From assembly GCF_003014485.1 (NCBI RefSeq), contig NZ_PYGA01000033.1:1-64000 (forward strand): DNA of 64,000 nucleotides, written 5' to 3'. The position numbers and the translations under genes were made by a program. Shown piece after piece: positions 1-7,838 of this stretch (positions within the stretch are counted from its first letter, which is position 1; each line of letters begins with the position of its first letter). This stretch comes from Murinocardiopsis flavida (GTDB lineage Bacteria; Actinomycetota; Actinomycetes; Streptosporangiales; Streptosporangiaceae). The notes beneath the pieces are model-generated. The model made no database searches and was not told the DNA's origin. It was given only the letters and a program-made list of their open reading frames with translations.

Positions 1-91
1 GTGAGAAGGGCGTCCAGGTTCTTGTTCACACCTCGATCATGGGCGCCCTTCGCCGTGTCTAGACCGGGCTCCGCAATAACCCATCAACGAT

Positions 92-354
92 CTAGGGCGT
101 GTTCCGCGGACCATTCCGGGCTCGCGGCCACGCCCCTACTGTGCGGCGCTCCGCAAGCTCCGCAAGCTCCGCAAGCTCCGCAAGCTCCGCAAGCTCCGCA
201 GCATCGCACAGCGGGGGCCCGGACGATGCGTAGCAAGCGCCGATCGGCTCGAACAGCCAACCAGGCGGGCCCCCGCTGCGCGACCATCGCGAAGCGGCGC
301 AGTAGGGGCGACGGCCGCTCGCTGATCCGAAAGCAACCACGGAACACGCCCTAG
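92..354 (-). mobile_element. MITE-like element, copy A (IS5/IS427-type ends)
   Basis: A perfect 15-bp inverted repeat, CTAGGGCGTGTTCCG, lies at 92-106 and 340-354. Imperfect pairing continues inward for about 60 bp on each side. The element proper is 95-351 (257 bp), with a TA duplication inside a CTAG target (93-94 and 352-353), as in the IS427 group of IS5 elements. No transposase is encoded. The 352-354 TAG closes a meaningless open frame. A second, shorter copy at 28791-28951 shares the end sequences and an internal 19-bp block (248-266 here), which proves a repeat family. The strand is set relative to copy B. I see no gene in 1-91. Confidence 0.8.
151..200. repeat. 9-bp tandem repeat CCGCAAGCT, 5.6 copies
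   Basis: Five exact units of CCGCAAGCT run from 151 to 195, followed by a partial CCGCA. They are bracketed by CTGTGCG (140-146) and CGCACAG (205-211), so the array sits in the loop of a hairpin inside MITE copy A. Copy B lacks it, which explains part of the size difference. It is a small minisatellite probably made by replication slippage. Confidence 0.9.
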
Positions 355-593
355 TCGGCCGCACGTACCGCGACCTTGGGTCGGCAGAGTTGTCCCCTGA
401 CGGAACCCCCGCGCACCAGGAGAGCAGGAGGGCGGCGCGGGTCAGCGTGGAACCGGCATGCCCCAGGCCGCGGCGCGCGACCGGCTGCGGGGCGCGCTCG
501 CTGCGGCCGAGACTGCGCGGGACCGCCCCGAGGAGGATCGGACGGCGGGGCGGCCCCGCGCCGGGCGCCCTGGCGCCGGGCTGACGGACCTGC
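355..593. other. Non-coding stretch between MITE A and the GntR gene
   Basis: GC-rich sequence downstream of the GntR-family regulator. I see no convincing gene, RNA or clear terminator here. Confidence 0.4.
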
Positions 594-1292
594 TCAGCGC
601 ACGGACGTAGGGCGCTCGGTGTCCGAGCCGGTCTCGGGCGTGTTGATGCGCCGCACGGTGTCGCGCATGTGGGAGTCGATCAGGCGCATCAGCAGTTCCT
701 CGTCGCCGTCGGTGATGGCGTCGAGGAGCTTCTGGTGTTCGTCGACCAGTTCGGCCGGCTCCGGGTAGGCGTCCTGCATGACGGTGAGGCACATGCGGGT
801 CTCGACCAGCAGGGTCTGGGTCATGCGCTCCAGGCGGGAGTTGCCGGAGCAGCTCACCAGGGCCTGGTGGAACGCCTGGTCGGCGTCGCTCATGGCCACC
901 CGGTCGGCGGTCGCGGCGGCTTCCACCAGGTGGTTCAGCGCCACGGTGAGCCGGGCGACGGCCTCGCCCCGGTTGCCGGTCATGATCTGCTCGCAGGCGG
1001 CCCGCTCGATGGCGAGCCGCGCGAGGTAGACGTCCTCCACATCGGCGGCCGTCAGCTCGGTGACGAAGAGGCCGCGGTGGCGCTCGCTGCGCAGCAGGCC
1101 CTCCTGGACCAGGCGCTGCATGGCCTCGCGCAGCGGGCCGCGGCTCACGCCGAGCCGGCCGGCGAGGTCGGTCTCGCCGAGCTGGGCGCCGGGCGCCAGC
1201 GACCCGTACATGATCGCCGACCGCAGCTGGTCGGCGATGAGGGCGGCGGTGGACCGCCGGGGCACGGGTTCGAGCTCGCCGGGGACGGTCAT
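594..1292 (-). CDS. FadR-type GntR family transcriptional regulator (FCD domain)
   Basis: A 232-residue regulator. The N-terminal winged helix (about residues 10-80) carries the typical GntR segment LGVSRGPLREAMQRL followed by a GLF-V wing. The C-terminal all-helical part (about 85-220) fits an FCD ligand-binding domain, which usually senses small carboxylic acids. It is the last gene of the minus-strand operon 3634-594, 94 bp after the gene at 1387-2145. It is the obvious owner of the two GATTGT-NN-ACAATC operators at 3818 and 3960, whose TTGT..ACAA core is of the kind bound by FadR-subfamily proteins. The start ATG has GAGAGG about 11 nt upstream. Family assignment is firm; the effector is unknown. 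Confidence 0.9.
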   Translation of the reverse strand: MTVPGELEPVPRRSTAALIADQLRSAIMYGSLAPGAQLGETDLAGRLGVSRGPLREAMQRLVQEGLLRSERHRGLFVTELTAADVEDVYLARLAIERAACEQIMTGNRGEAVARLTVALNHLVEAAATADRVAMSDADQAFHQALVSCSGNSRLERMTQTLLVETRMCLTVMQDAYPEPAELVDEHQKLLDAITDGDEELLMRLIDSHMRDTVRRINTPETGSDTERPTSVR

Positions 1293-1386
1293 GTCAATAT
1301 TCGCCTCTCTTGAATCGGACCCCGCGGCGGCGGCCGCGGGGCCGCGGCCGGGCCGGTCGGGCCCGGCCGCGTTCGGGCGGTAGCGG

Positions 1387-2145
1387 TCACCCCTGTCCGG
1401 CGGGTGCGGACGCGAGGTCGGCCCCGGCCCGGAACAGCGATCCCAGGCCGGTGCGCGGTGCGACGGCCCCCGCGAGGCGGAGGCCCTCCCACACGCTCAC
1501 CTGGTTGGCGGTGAGCACGGGCTTGCCGAGCCGGTCCTCCAGGGCGTCGAGCACAGCGGCGCTGTGCAGGGCGGTGTCGGGGACCAGGACGGCCTCGGCG
1601 TCGGGGTGGTCGTTCGCCGCGACGAAGTCGAGGACGTCGGCGGCCGGCAGGGTGCCGACCTCGGCCGCCGTCACGATCCCGCGGCTGGCGACCGAGACCA
1701 CCTCGGAGCCGCCGTCGCCAAGGAACTCCACGAAGCGCCCCGCGACGTCCTCGGGGTAGGTCGCGGCCAGCGCCACCCGGGTCAGCCCCAGGTGCCGGAT
1801 CGCGTTGACGAAGGCGAACGACGTGCTGGACGCAGGGACGCCCGCGACCTCGGCGACCCCTTCGACCTGCTGCTTCGCGCCTTCCCAACCGAAGACGAAG
1901 CTGCCGCTCGTGCAGGCCCACACAATGGCGTCGATGCCCTGGGCGCGCAGCTCGCGCGCGCCGTCGCCGAGGACGTCGGGCCCGCCGACGTCGAGCAGCG
2001 CGTCGACCCGGTGCGCGTCCTCGCGCATCAGGGTGTGCACCAGGCGCAGCGTGACGTCGTCGCCGAGCAGGCGCTGGAACAGCGGGTAGTCGTCCTCGGC
2101 GCTGTACCCGGGGTACAGGAATCCGGCGGTGGTCACGTGGTTCAC
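1387..2145 (-). CDS. Asp/Glu racemase superfamily protein (maleate isomerase/arylmalonate decarboxylase-like), second Cys replaced
   Basis: About 252 residues with the maleate cis-trans isomerase family layout: AGFLYPGYSAEDDYP near the start and a conserved GKPVLTANQVSVWEGL near the end. Members normally use two cysteines. Here the first is kept (WACTSGSF, C78 counted from 2145), but the second position reads VPDTALHS, an Asp (D190) instead of Cys. Maleate isomerase keeps both; arylmalonate decarboxylase keeps only the second. This protein shows a third pattern, so its reaction cannot be named. The open frame extends upstream to 2241, but that would overlap the preceding gene. GTG at 2145 or 2136 behind GAGAGGAG are the likely starts. 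Second-to-last gene of the operon. Confidence 0.8.
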   Translation of the reverse strand: MNHVTTAGFLYPGYSAEDDYPLFQRLLGDDVTLRLVHTLMREDAHRVDALLDVGGPDVLGDGARELRAQGIDAIVWACTSGSFVFGWEGAKQQVEGVAEVAGVPASSTSFAFVNAIRHLGLTRVALAATYPEDVAGRFVEFLGDGGSEVVSVASRGIVTAAEVGTLPAADVLDFVAANDHPDAEAVLVPDTALHSAAVLDALEDRLGKPVLTANQVSVWEGLRLAGAVAPRTGLGSLFRAGADLASAPAGQG

Positions 2146-2188
2146 GACTCCTCTCGGAGCGGGGTCGGGCGGATATCGCGGGCGGGTG

Positions 2189-3058
2189 TCAGGCGAGCGT
2201 GGAGCGCCGGGTCGCCTCGATGAGGCGCTGGCCGTGCGCAACCGGGTCGCGGCCGATGGCGTTGAGCGCGCCCCACATGCCCACCTGGTTCGCGGTGATG
2301 ACCGGCTTGCCGAGCATGCGCTCCAGGGGCGCGATGATGTCGTAGGTCAGGACGTTGGTGCAGCTGATGTAGACGGCTTCGGCATCGGGGTGGTCGACCT
2401 CGCGGACCGCCTGCACCACCTCCGGGTAGCTGACCTTCCAGATGTGGTTGAGCAGGCCCAGGCCGACACTGGAGACGGTCTCGGTGCCGTGCTCGCCGAG
2501 GAACGACAGCAGCCGCTCGGTCACGCTGTCGACGTAGGGGGTGACCACGGCGATCCGGTTTGCGTCGAGCGCCGCCAGCGCGTGGATGAGCGCGCCGGAG
2601 GTGGTGACCGCGGCGGGGGCGCCGGCGTCGATGATGGTCTGGTGCAGGCGCCGTTCGCCGTCGGCGCCGTGCACGAAGCTCGCCGACGCGCAGGCGTACT
2701 GCACGACGAGCGGCTCGGGCGCGAGGAGGTCGCGGGTCGCGTTCCGGACGCTCGCGCCGTCGCACAGCTCCTCGGCCATGTCGACGGTCATGGGAACGGG
2801 CACGAACGGCAGCCGTGTGACGTACAGCGAGATGTCGTCGGGCGCCCATCGCCAGAGTTCGCGGTCGAGCGCGAAATCGAACGGTGCGACCACGCCCACC
2901 CCCGACTGGCCGGGCGGCGCCGTGAGAGCGGATATCTCCACCACGTTGTCGAGGGTGTCGGACTGCGCGCTCGGATCGGTGCCGTTGTCGACCGCTCCGA
3001 CCGGCGTGAGCCTGCCGTCGCCGGGGGAGGGGCCGGAAACCCCGTGATCGGTCCGCAT
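2189..3058 (-). CDS. Asp/Glu racemase superfamily protein (maleate isomerase-like), both Cys present
   Basis: A 289-residue paralogue of its downstream neighbour. The two family cysteines are both present: C123 in QYACASASF and C233 in YISCTNVLTYD. The terminal GKPVITANQVGMWGAL motif is also there. With two cysteines it could catalyse a maleate-isomerase- or racemase-like reaction on a dicarboxylate or malonate derivative. The first 50 residues are low-complexity and may be an extension; internal starts are possible. It lies 81 bp after the DUF3830 gene and 43 bp before the Cys-to-Asp paralogue, so the two are probably co-expressed. The substrate is unknown; the family call is firm. Confidence 0.82.
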   Translation of the reverse strand: MRTDHGVSGPSPGDGRLTPVGAVDNGTDPSAQSDTLDNVVEISALTAPPGQSGVGVVAPFDFALDRELWRWAPDDISLYVTRLPFVPVPMTVDMAEELCDGASVRNATRDLLAPEPLVVQYACASASFVHGADGERRLHQTIIDAGAPAAVTTSGALIHALAALDANRIAVVTPYVDSVTERLLSFLGEHGTETVSSVGLGLLNHIWKVSYPEVVQAVREVDHPDAEAVYISCTNVLTYDIIAPLERMLGKPVITANQVGMWGALNAIGRDPVAHGQRLIEATRRSTLA

Positions 3059-3139
3059 TGGTCACTCACCTCCTTCTCTTCTCCATCGGGACGGCGGCCC
3101 GCCGTACGGCCGCCGTCGCGGGTGTGCGGTGGGGGCCCG

Positions 3140-3634
3140 CTACTCTTCGAGCCGCCGGTAGACGAGCCGCTCGCCGACGCCGCCGGACCGCCAGACGTCG
3201 TTGCACGCCTCGGCCATGGGCGCGAGGCCGTCGACGATGGTGGCGTAGACGTTGCCGGGGACCCAGCCCACGTCGCCGTTGAGGAGGAGGTTGTTGCGGC
3301 CGTAGAAGATCGCGAGGTCGATGACCCCGGGGAGGGCGTCGATGCCCTTCTCCTCCTTGAACCGGCGGTCGAGCATCCCGCCGTCGAAGGAGAAGTACAC
3401 GACGTCGCCGGGGATGGGTGTGACCGTGGGGTTCTCCTGGCCGGGCTCCTCTTCGGCGAACCGGGGGACCATGGCGTACACCTCGTTGCGGGCGTACTTG
3501 GCGTGGTAGATGTCGCCGGCCTGCGGGAGCGCGTTCCACACCACGTCGCAGGTGCGCGGGGCGTCCTTGTCAAGGAGTTCGGCGACGCAGCTCACGCCGC
3601 GCTTCTCCAAGCTGATGGTCATGTACCTGGGCAT
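3140..3634 (-). CDS. DUF3830 family protein
   Basis: A 164-residue protein starting MPRYMTISLEKRGVSCVAELL. It continues with the features of the DUF3830 family, a small cyclophilin-like beta fold: WNALPQ, then H-KYARNEVYAMVP, and later GDVVYFSF and AIFYGRNNLL. The biochemical role of the family is not known. It often sits next to racemase-superfamily enzymes and amidases, as it does here. It is the first gene of the minus-strand operon. Promoter TTGAAC-18-TATGAT lies about 190 nt upstream and is overlapped by operator 3818-3831. The start is chosen at the conserved beginning; a second ATG lies four codons later. Confidence 0.75.
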   Translation of the reverse strand: MPRYMTISLEKRGVSCVAELLDKDAPRTCDVVWNALPQAGDIYHAKYARNEVYAMVPRFAEEEPGQENPTVTPIPGDVVYFSFDGGMLDRRFKEEKGIDALPGVIDLAIFYGRNNLLLNGDVGWVPGNVYATIVDGLAPMAEACNDVWRSGGVGERLVYRRLEE

Positions 3635-3817
3635 CGTCGAGTAGGGCCCTTTCCTGTGGCGGGGCGTGCGGGGGCCGCGGACGGCCGTGCCTGCTGGGGT
3701 GCCGGGCGGGCGGGCCGCCGGGTCGGCGCGATCGGGGTACCCGCCCGGGTCGCCCGGGCGGGGCGGACGGATCGCCGTGCGCACTGTCGAGTGTGACCCC
3801 TGCGGAGGCGATCCGCG

Positions 3818-3831
3818 GATTGTTGACAATC
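3818..3831. promoter_or_regulatory. FadR/GntR-type operator 1
   Basis: GATTGTTGACAATC, a GATTGT-NN-ACAATC palindrome. It is identical to the site at 3960-3973, and the two extend into a shared 19-bp block with one mismatch. It overlaps the -10 of the minus-strand promoter. Confidence 0.75.
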
Positions 3832-3858
3832 ATACGATTGGGGGAGGCGGCTGTTCAA
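3829..3858 (-). promoter_or_regulatory. Promoter of the minus-strand DUF3830-racemase-GntR operon
   Basis: Read on the minus strand: -35 TTGAAC (3853-3858), an 18-bp spacer, -10 TATGAT (3829-3834). The operator at 3818-3831 covers the -10 and the start-site region, so bound repressor would block transcription. Confidence 0.65.
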
Positions 3859-3959
3859 TGGTCGTGAACGCCCGGAGTGTTACGTCCGGGTGTCCCGCTC
3901 CCTCAGGGGACCGTACCCCCGCGGGGCGGGTGGCCGGGCCCGCGGGCCGGGCCGAAGCT

Positions 3960-3973
3960 GATTGTTGACAATC
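3960..3973. promoter_or_regulatory. FadR/GntR-type operator 2
   Basis: GATTGTTGACAATC, identical to operator 1 and 142 bp away. It contains the TTGACA -35 box of the plus-strand promoter, so one repressor can shut both arms of the divergent locus. Confidence 0.75.
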
Positions 3974-3993
3974 CTACGGGTGCTGCCTAGCGT
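3965..3993 (+). promoter_or_regulatory. Promoter of the 2-hydroxyacid dehydrogenase-amidase operon
   Basis: Consensus -35 TTGACA (3965-3970), a 17-bp spacer, -10 TAGCGT (3988-3993), about 100 nt before the GTG at 4099. Operator 2 covers the -35. Confidence 0.7.
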
Positions 3994-4098
3994 TTCACTG
4001 ACTTCGGGGTGCCGGGCCGCCGTACTCGTCCGCGGCGCCGGGAACGACCGCGGGTCAGGCCGTCCGGACGTCCACGCCCTGAATCGGGAGCCGCACCC

Positions 4099-5082
4099 GT
4101 GCCCTCAGCAGAACCCATCCAGCTCGTCGTCCTGCACGGCGCCGACCTGCCGCCCGGCAGCGAGCGCATCGACGCCGACCCCCGCCTGGCCGGCGTCCGC
4201 TACACGACGGCCGAACACCTCGGCGACGCCCTGCCCGGCGCGCACGCGCTGCTCGTGTGGGACCTCTTCTCCGAGGCGCTGGCGGCGGCCTGGCCCAAGG
4301 CCGACTCCCTGCGCTGGGTGCACGCGGCCACCGCGGGCGTCGACAACCTCATGTTCCCCGGCCTGGTCGGCAGCGACGTCCTGGTCACCAACTCGCGCGG
4401 GGTGTTCGACCAGCCCATCGCCGAGTACGTCCTCGGCCTGGTGCTGAGCTTCGCCAAGGACCTGCCGCGCAGCCACGACCTCCAGCGCGCCCGCGAATGG
4501 CGGCACCGCGAGACCGAGCGCATCGGGGGCCGCCGCGCCCTGGTCGTCGGCACCGGCCCCATCGGCCGCGCCATCGCACGCCAGTTGCGCGCCGCCGGGC
4601 TCGTCGTCGAGGGCGGCGGGCGCACCGACCGCGCGGGCGACCCCGACTTCGGCACCGTCACCGCGACCGACCGCCTCGGCGAGGCCCTGCCGCGCGCCGA
4701 CTACGTGGTGCTCGCCGCCCCGTTGACCGACGCCACCCGGGGCCTCATCGACGCCGCGGCCCTCGCGCGGATGAAGCCCACCGCGCGCCTGATCAACGTC
4801 GGGCGCGGCCCCACCGTCGTCACCGCCGACCTCACCGACGCGCTGCGCGACGGCGTCATCGCGGGCGCGGCGCTCGACGTCCTGGAGACCGAACCGCTGC
4901 CGGCCGAGTCGCCCCTGTGGGAGCTGCCCGGCGCCATCATCTCCCCGCACATGTCCGGCGACGTCGTGGGCTGGCGCGACGAACTGGTCGAGCTCTTCCT
5001 CGCGAACCTCGACGCGTTCCTGTCCGGCCGGACCCCCGCGAACGTCGTCGACAAGGAACGCGGCTACGTCAGCGGCTCATGA
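4099..5082 (+). CDS. D-isomer-specific 2-hydroxyacid dehydrogenase
   Basis: A 327-residue NAD(P)-dependent oxidoreductase that interconverts a 2-hydroxyacid and a 2-oxoacid. The Rossmann loop is GTGPIG (151-156). The catalytic triad is visible as Arg236 (NVGRGP), Glu265 (ETEPLP) and His284 (ISPHMSGD). The HATAGVDN-like segment near residue 75 (HAATAGVDN) is typical of the family. GTG start at 4099 follows GGGAG by 10 nt; an upstream in-frame extension overlaps the promoter and is discarded. It is followed after 68 bp by the amidase, as one plus-strand operon under the shared operators. The likely job is to process the oxoacid or hydroxyacid released by the amidase or racemase-like enzymes, but the substrate is not readable. 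Confidence 0.88.
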   Translation: MPSAEPIQLVVLHGADLPPGSERIDADPRLAGVRYTTAEHLGDALPGAHALLVWDLFSEALAAAWPKADSLRWVHAATAGVDNLMFPGLVGSDVLVTNSRGVFDQPIAEYVLGLVLSFAKDLPRSHDLQRAREWRHRETERIGGRRALVVGTGPIGRAIARQLRAAGLVVEGGGRTDRAGDPDFGTVTATDRLGEALPRADYVVLAAPLTDATRGLIDAAALARMKPTARLINVGRGPTVVTADLTDALRDGVIAGAALDVLETEPLPAESPLWELPGAIISPHMSGDVVGWRDELVELFLANLDAFLSGRTPANVVDKERGYVSGS

Positions 5083-5150
5083 GCCGCCGCGTGCCCCGGC
5101 TCCGCAGTACCGATCAGCCCGCGCCGCACGAGTAACGAGAAGGTCGCCCG

Positions 5151-6599
5151 TTGAGTACTGAGGCACAGCAGCCCGTGTCCGCCGACCGCACCGACCCCCT
5201 TGCCGAGGACTCCCCTGCCGCGTTGTCGGCCGTCGAGCTCCTCGCGGCCTACGCCGCCGGCGAGCTGTCACCGGTCGACGCCACCACGGCGGTCCTCGAC
5301 CGCATCGAGCGCGAGAATCCGGCGCTGAACGCGTTCTGCCAGGTCGACCCGGACGAAGCCATCGCGTCCGCGCGCGGCTCGGCCGAGCGCTGGGCGCGCG
5401 GCGAACCGCGTGGCCTGCTCGACGGCGTGCCCACGTCGATCAAGGACATCATGTACACCCGGGGGCGCCCCACTCTCAAGGGGTCGCGCACGACAGCCAC
5501 CGACCAGGCGTGGGACGAGGACTCCCCGGTCGTCGCGCGGCTGCGCGAGAACGGCGCGGTGTTCGTCGGCAAGACCACCACCCCCGAACTCGCCTGGAAG
5601 GGCGTCACCGACAGCCCGCTCACCGGCATCACCCGCAACCCGTGGGACCTCGCCAAGACCCCGGGCGGGTCGAGCGGGGGCGCCTCGGCGGCGGTCGCCG
5701 CCGGCCTCGCACCGCTGGCGACCGGCACCGACGGCGGCGGGAGCGTGCGCATCCCGGCGAGCTTCACCGGCATCTTCGCGCTCAAGCCCACCTGGGGGCT
5801 GGTCCCGCACTGGCCGGCCAGCGCCTTCGGCAGCCTCGCCCACTCCGGGCCGATGACCCGCACGGTCGCCGACGCCGCGCTGATGATGGACGTCATCAGC
5901 GGGGCCGACCCCCGCGACTGGATGGCGCTCGCGCCCCCGGCGCCGCACGGCTTCACCCGCGCACTGGGCGACGGCGTGGCCGGCCTGCGCATCGCCTACA
6001 GCGCCACACTCGGCCACGTTGCGGTCGACCCGGAGGTCGCCGCGGTCGTCGCCGAGGCGGTGCGCGCCTTCTCGGAGCTCGGCGCGCACGTCGAGGAGGT
6101 CGACCCCCCGTTCGACGACCCGGTGGCCGACTTCCACGTGCTCTGGTACTCGGGCGCGGCGAAGGCCACCGACGCGCTGACAACGGAGCAGCGCGAACTC
6201 CTCGACCCCGGGCTGCGCACCATCATCGAGGAGGGCCTCGGCTACTCGGCGCAGGACTACCTCCGGGCCATGGCCACCCGCATGGCCATGGGCGAGGCCA
6301 TGGGTCGGTTCCACCAGGACTACGACCTGCTGATCACCCCGACCATGCCCATCGCGGCGTTCGACGCCGGGCTGGAGGTGCCGCCCGGCTCGGCCGACGA
6401 GCGCTGGACCGGCTGGGCGGGGTTCAGCTACCCGTTCAACATGACGCAGCAGCCCGCCGCTAGCGTGCCCTGCGGGTTCACCGAAGCGGGGCTGCCCGTG
6501 GGGCTCCAGGTGGTGGGCCCGCGCCACGCCGACCAGCGGGTTCTCGCCGCCTGCCGCGCCTTCGAGCAGGCGCGGCCCTGGGCGCACATCTGGCCGTAG
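5151..6599 (+). CDS. Amidase, amidase-signature family
   Basis: A 482-residue amidase-signature hydrolase that cleaves a C-N amide bond. The Ser-cisSer-Lys triad is present: Lys98 in TSIKDI, cis-Ser in PGGSSGG (174-175) and nucleophile Ser198 in GTDGGGSVRIPAS. The length matches stand-alone amidases; no GatB or GatC neighbour exists, so it is not the tRNA amidotransferase subunit. TTG start at 5151 is supported by GAGAAGG seven bases upstream. A strong terminator follows at 6626. The context (racemase-like enzymes, dehydrogenase, FadR-type regulator) suggests breakdown of an amide or carbamoyl compound. Confidence 0.88.
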   Translation: MSTEAQQPVSADRTDPLAEDSPAALSAVELLAAYAAGELSPVDATTAVLDRIERENPALNAFCQVDPDEAIASARGSAERWARGEPRGLLDGVPTSIKDIMYTRGRPTLKGSRTTATDQAWDEDSPVVARLRENGAVFVGKTTTPELAWKGVTDSPLTGITRNPWDLAKTPGGSSGGASAAVAAGLAPLATGTDGGGSVRIPASFTGIFALKPTWGLVPHWPASAFGSLAHSGPMTRTVADAALMMDVISGADPRDWMALAPPAPHGFTRALGDGVAGLRIAYSATLGHVAVDPEVAAVVAEAVRAFSELGAHVEEVDPPFDDPVADFHVLWYSGAAKATDALTTEQRELLDPGLRTIIEEGLGYSAQDYLRAMATRMAMGEAMGRFHQDYDLLITPTMPIAAFDAGLEVPPGSADERWTGWAGFSYPFNMTQQPAASVPCGFTEAGLPVGLQVVGPRHADQRVLAACRAFEQARPWAHIWP

Positions 6600-6625
6600 G
6601 CGGGCACGCAGCAAGGCACGGAAAA

Positions 6626-6669
6626 GCGAACGGCTCCGCCGGGATCGAAATCCCGGCGGAGCCGTTCGC
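6626..6669. terminator. Rho-independent-type terminator after the amidase
   Basis: A perfect 20-bp stem (6626-6645 with 6650-6669) closed by a CGAA tetraloop, 27 bp after the amidase stop. It has no U-tract, as is usual in actinomycetes. Confidence 0.85.
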
Positions 6670-7005
6670 ATGGGCCGGCACGGCGGTCGCCTCACGGCGT
6701 GGCGCACAACGCGGCTCCGAGACCGCCGGATCGGCCACCGAGGTGGCCGTACCGGCGCGGTATTCCGCGAAGGCTTTGAATGGAGCCCGGGGGACACTTG
6801 CTACCGCGCCGACCCACAACCCTCCCAACGGGAGGACTGCCAACGATATTCCCACAGATCGCTCGGATTCTCACCGGTCCCGGCGATCCGATCCGCCGCG
6901 GGCGGCGCGCCGGGCCGGGCGCGGCCCCGCACGCGGCGACGTGCCCCGATGCGCCCCGGCGCGGTCCTGTGCGCGCGCACGCGGCGAGCGGTCCGGGCGG
7001 CGGGC

Positions 7006-7035
7006 GGGACCTTGGTCCCGCGGAGGGGGGACCTT
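7006..7035 (+). promoter_or_regulatory. Two DevR/DosR-like boxes upstream of the response regulator
   Basis: GGGACCTTGGTCCC (7006-7019) matches the GGGAC-NNNN-GTCCC core of the DosR box. A weaker copy, GGGACCTT, begins at 7028, exactly 22 bp later, the spacing seen between paired DosR boxes. This suggests autoregulation of the gene at 7144. The rest of 6670-7143 shows only an 8-bp hairpin at 7087-7112 in the probable leader. Confidence 0.6.
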
Positions 7036-7143
7036 CGGCGCGGTTGCACCCTCGCGGCGGGGTTACCGTCGAGCCAGCGGGCCGCCCGCGGACCTTCCCC
7101 CTCCGGTCCGCGGGACCCGGCGGGGTGCGGGAGGAGGACGGCC

Positions 7144-7809
7144 ATGGCGACCGGCAACGGCGGCGGGCGCACGATCGCGGTGTTCCTCGTCGACGACCAC
7201 GAGGTCGTGCGGCGAGGCGTCGCGGCCATGCTCGAAAGCGAGGCCGACATGCGGGTCGTCGGCGAGGCCGGAACCGCGGAGCAGGCCATCGCCCGCATCC
7301 CCGCGGTACGGCCGGACGTCGCCGTCCTCGACGTCCGGCTACCCGACGGGACCGGCGTCGAGGTGTGCCTCGAGGTCCGGTCCGCCGCCCCCGGTGTCGC
7401 GTGCCTGATGCTGACGTCGTTCGCCGACGACGAGGCGCTGTTCGACGCCGTCCTCGCCGGGGCGGCCGGGTACGTGCTCAAGCAGATCCACGGCGCCGAC
7501 CTCGTCGGCGCGGTCCGCACCGTCGCCTCGGGCGGATCGCTGCTGGACGCGCGCAGCACCGAGCGGATGATGGAGCGGCTCCGCGGCGGCGACGCGGCCC
7601 CCGACCCGCTGTCCGCCCTCACCGCCCAGGAACGCCAGATCCTCGACCTGATCGGGGAGGGCATGACCAACAGGCAGATCGGCGATCGCCTCTACCTCGC
7701 CGAGAAGACCGTGAAGAACTACGTGTCGAGCCTCCTCGCCAAACTCGACCTCAAGCGCCGCACGCAGGCCGCCGTCCTCGTCGCCCAACTGCGCGGCAGA
7801 AGGCGCTGA
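7144..7809 (+). CDS. NarL/LuxR-family response regulator, DevR/DosR-like
   Basis: 221 residues. The receiver domain (about 10-130) has the acidic pair at Asp17-Asp18, phosphoacceptor Asp63 (VLDVRLPD) and Lys113 (YVLKQI). The LuxR-type helix-turn-helix (about 155-215) contains LTAQERQILDLIGEG and KTVKNYVSSLLAKL, very like mycobacterial DevR. The start ATG follows GGAGGAGG by 6 nt. The histidine kinase with DevS-like GAF domains is encoded convergently at 8239-9945, and DosR-type boxes precede this gene. It probably controls genes for hypoxia, NO or redox stress. Confidence 0.88.
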   Translation: MATGNGGGRTIAVFLVDDHEVVRRGVAAMLESEADMRVVGEAGTAEQAIARIPAVRPDVAVLDVRLPDGTGVEVCLEVRSAAPGVACLMLTSFADDEALFDAVLAGAAGYVLKQIHGADLVGAVRTVASGGSLLDARSTERMMERLRGGDAAPDPLSALTAQERQILDLIGEGMTNRQIGDRLYLAEKTVKNYVSSLLAKLDLKRRTQAAVLVAQLRGRRR

Positions 7810-7838
7810 GGTGCCCTGCTCGGCCTACGCTGGTCCTC

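Noticed and set aside
140-211. CRISPR-like repeat
   Set aside because: Units are 9 bp and contiguous, with no spacers and no cas genes.
1-354. 117-codon open frame from the window edge into MITE A
   Set aside because: It runs through the 9-bp repeat (translating as a QAP repeat) and ends at the element's own TAG; no ribosome binding site or family.
2129-3796. Long plus-strand open frame (555 codons)
   Set aside because: Antisense shadow of the racemase-family and DUF3830 genes; Val/Asp/Gly/Arg-rich as expected from high-GC third positions.
5151-6599. GatA subunit of the tRNA amidotransferase
   Set aside because: No gatB or gatC nearby, and the gene sits in a FadR-type regulated catabolic locus.
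5268-6797. Long minus-strand open frame opposite the amidase
   Set aside because: Shadow of a strongly conserved amidase; no family features.
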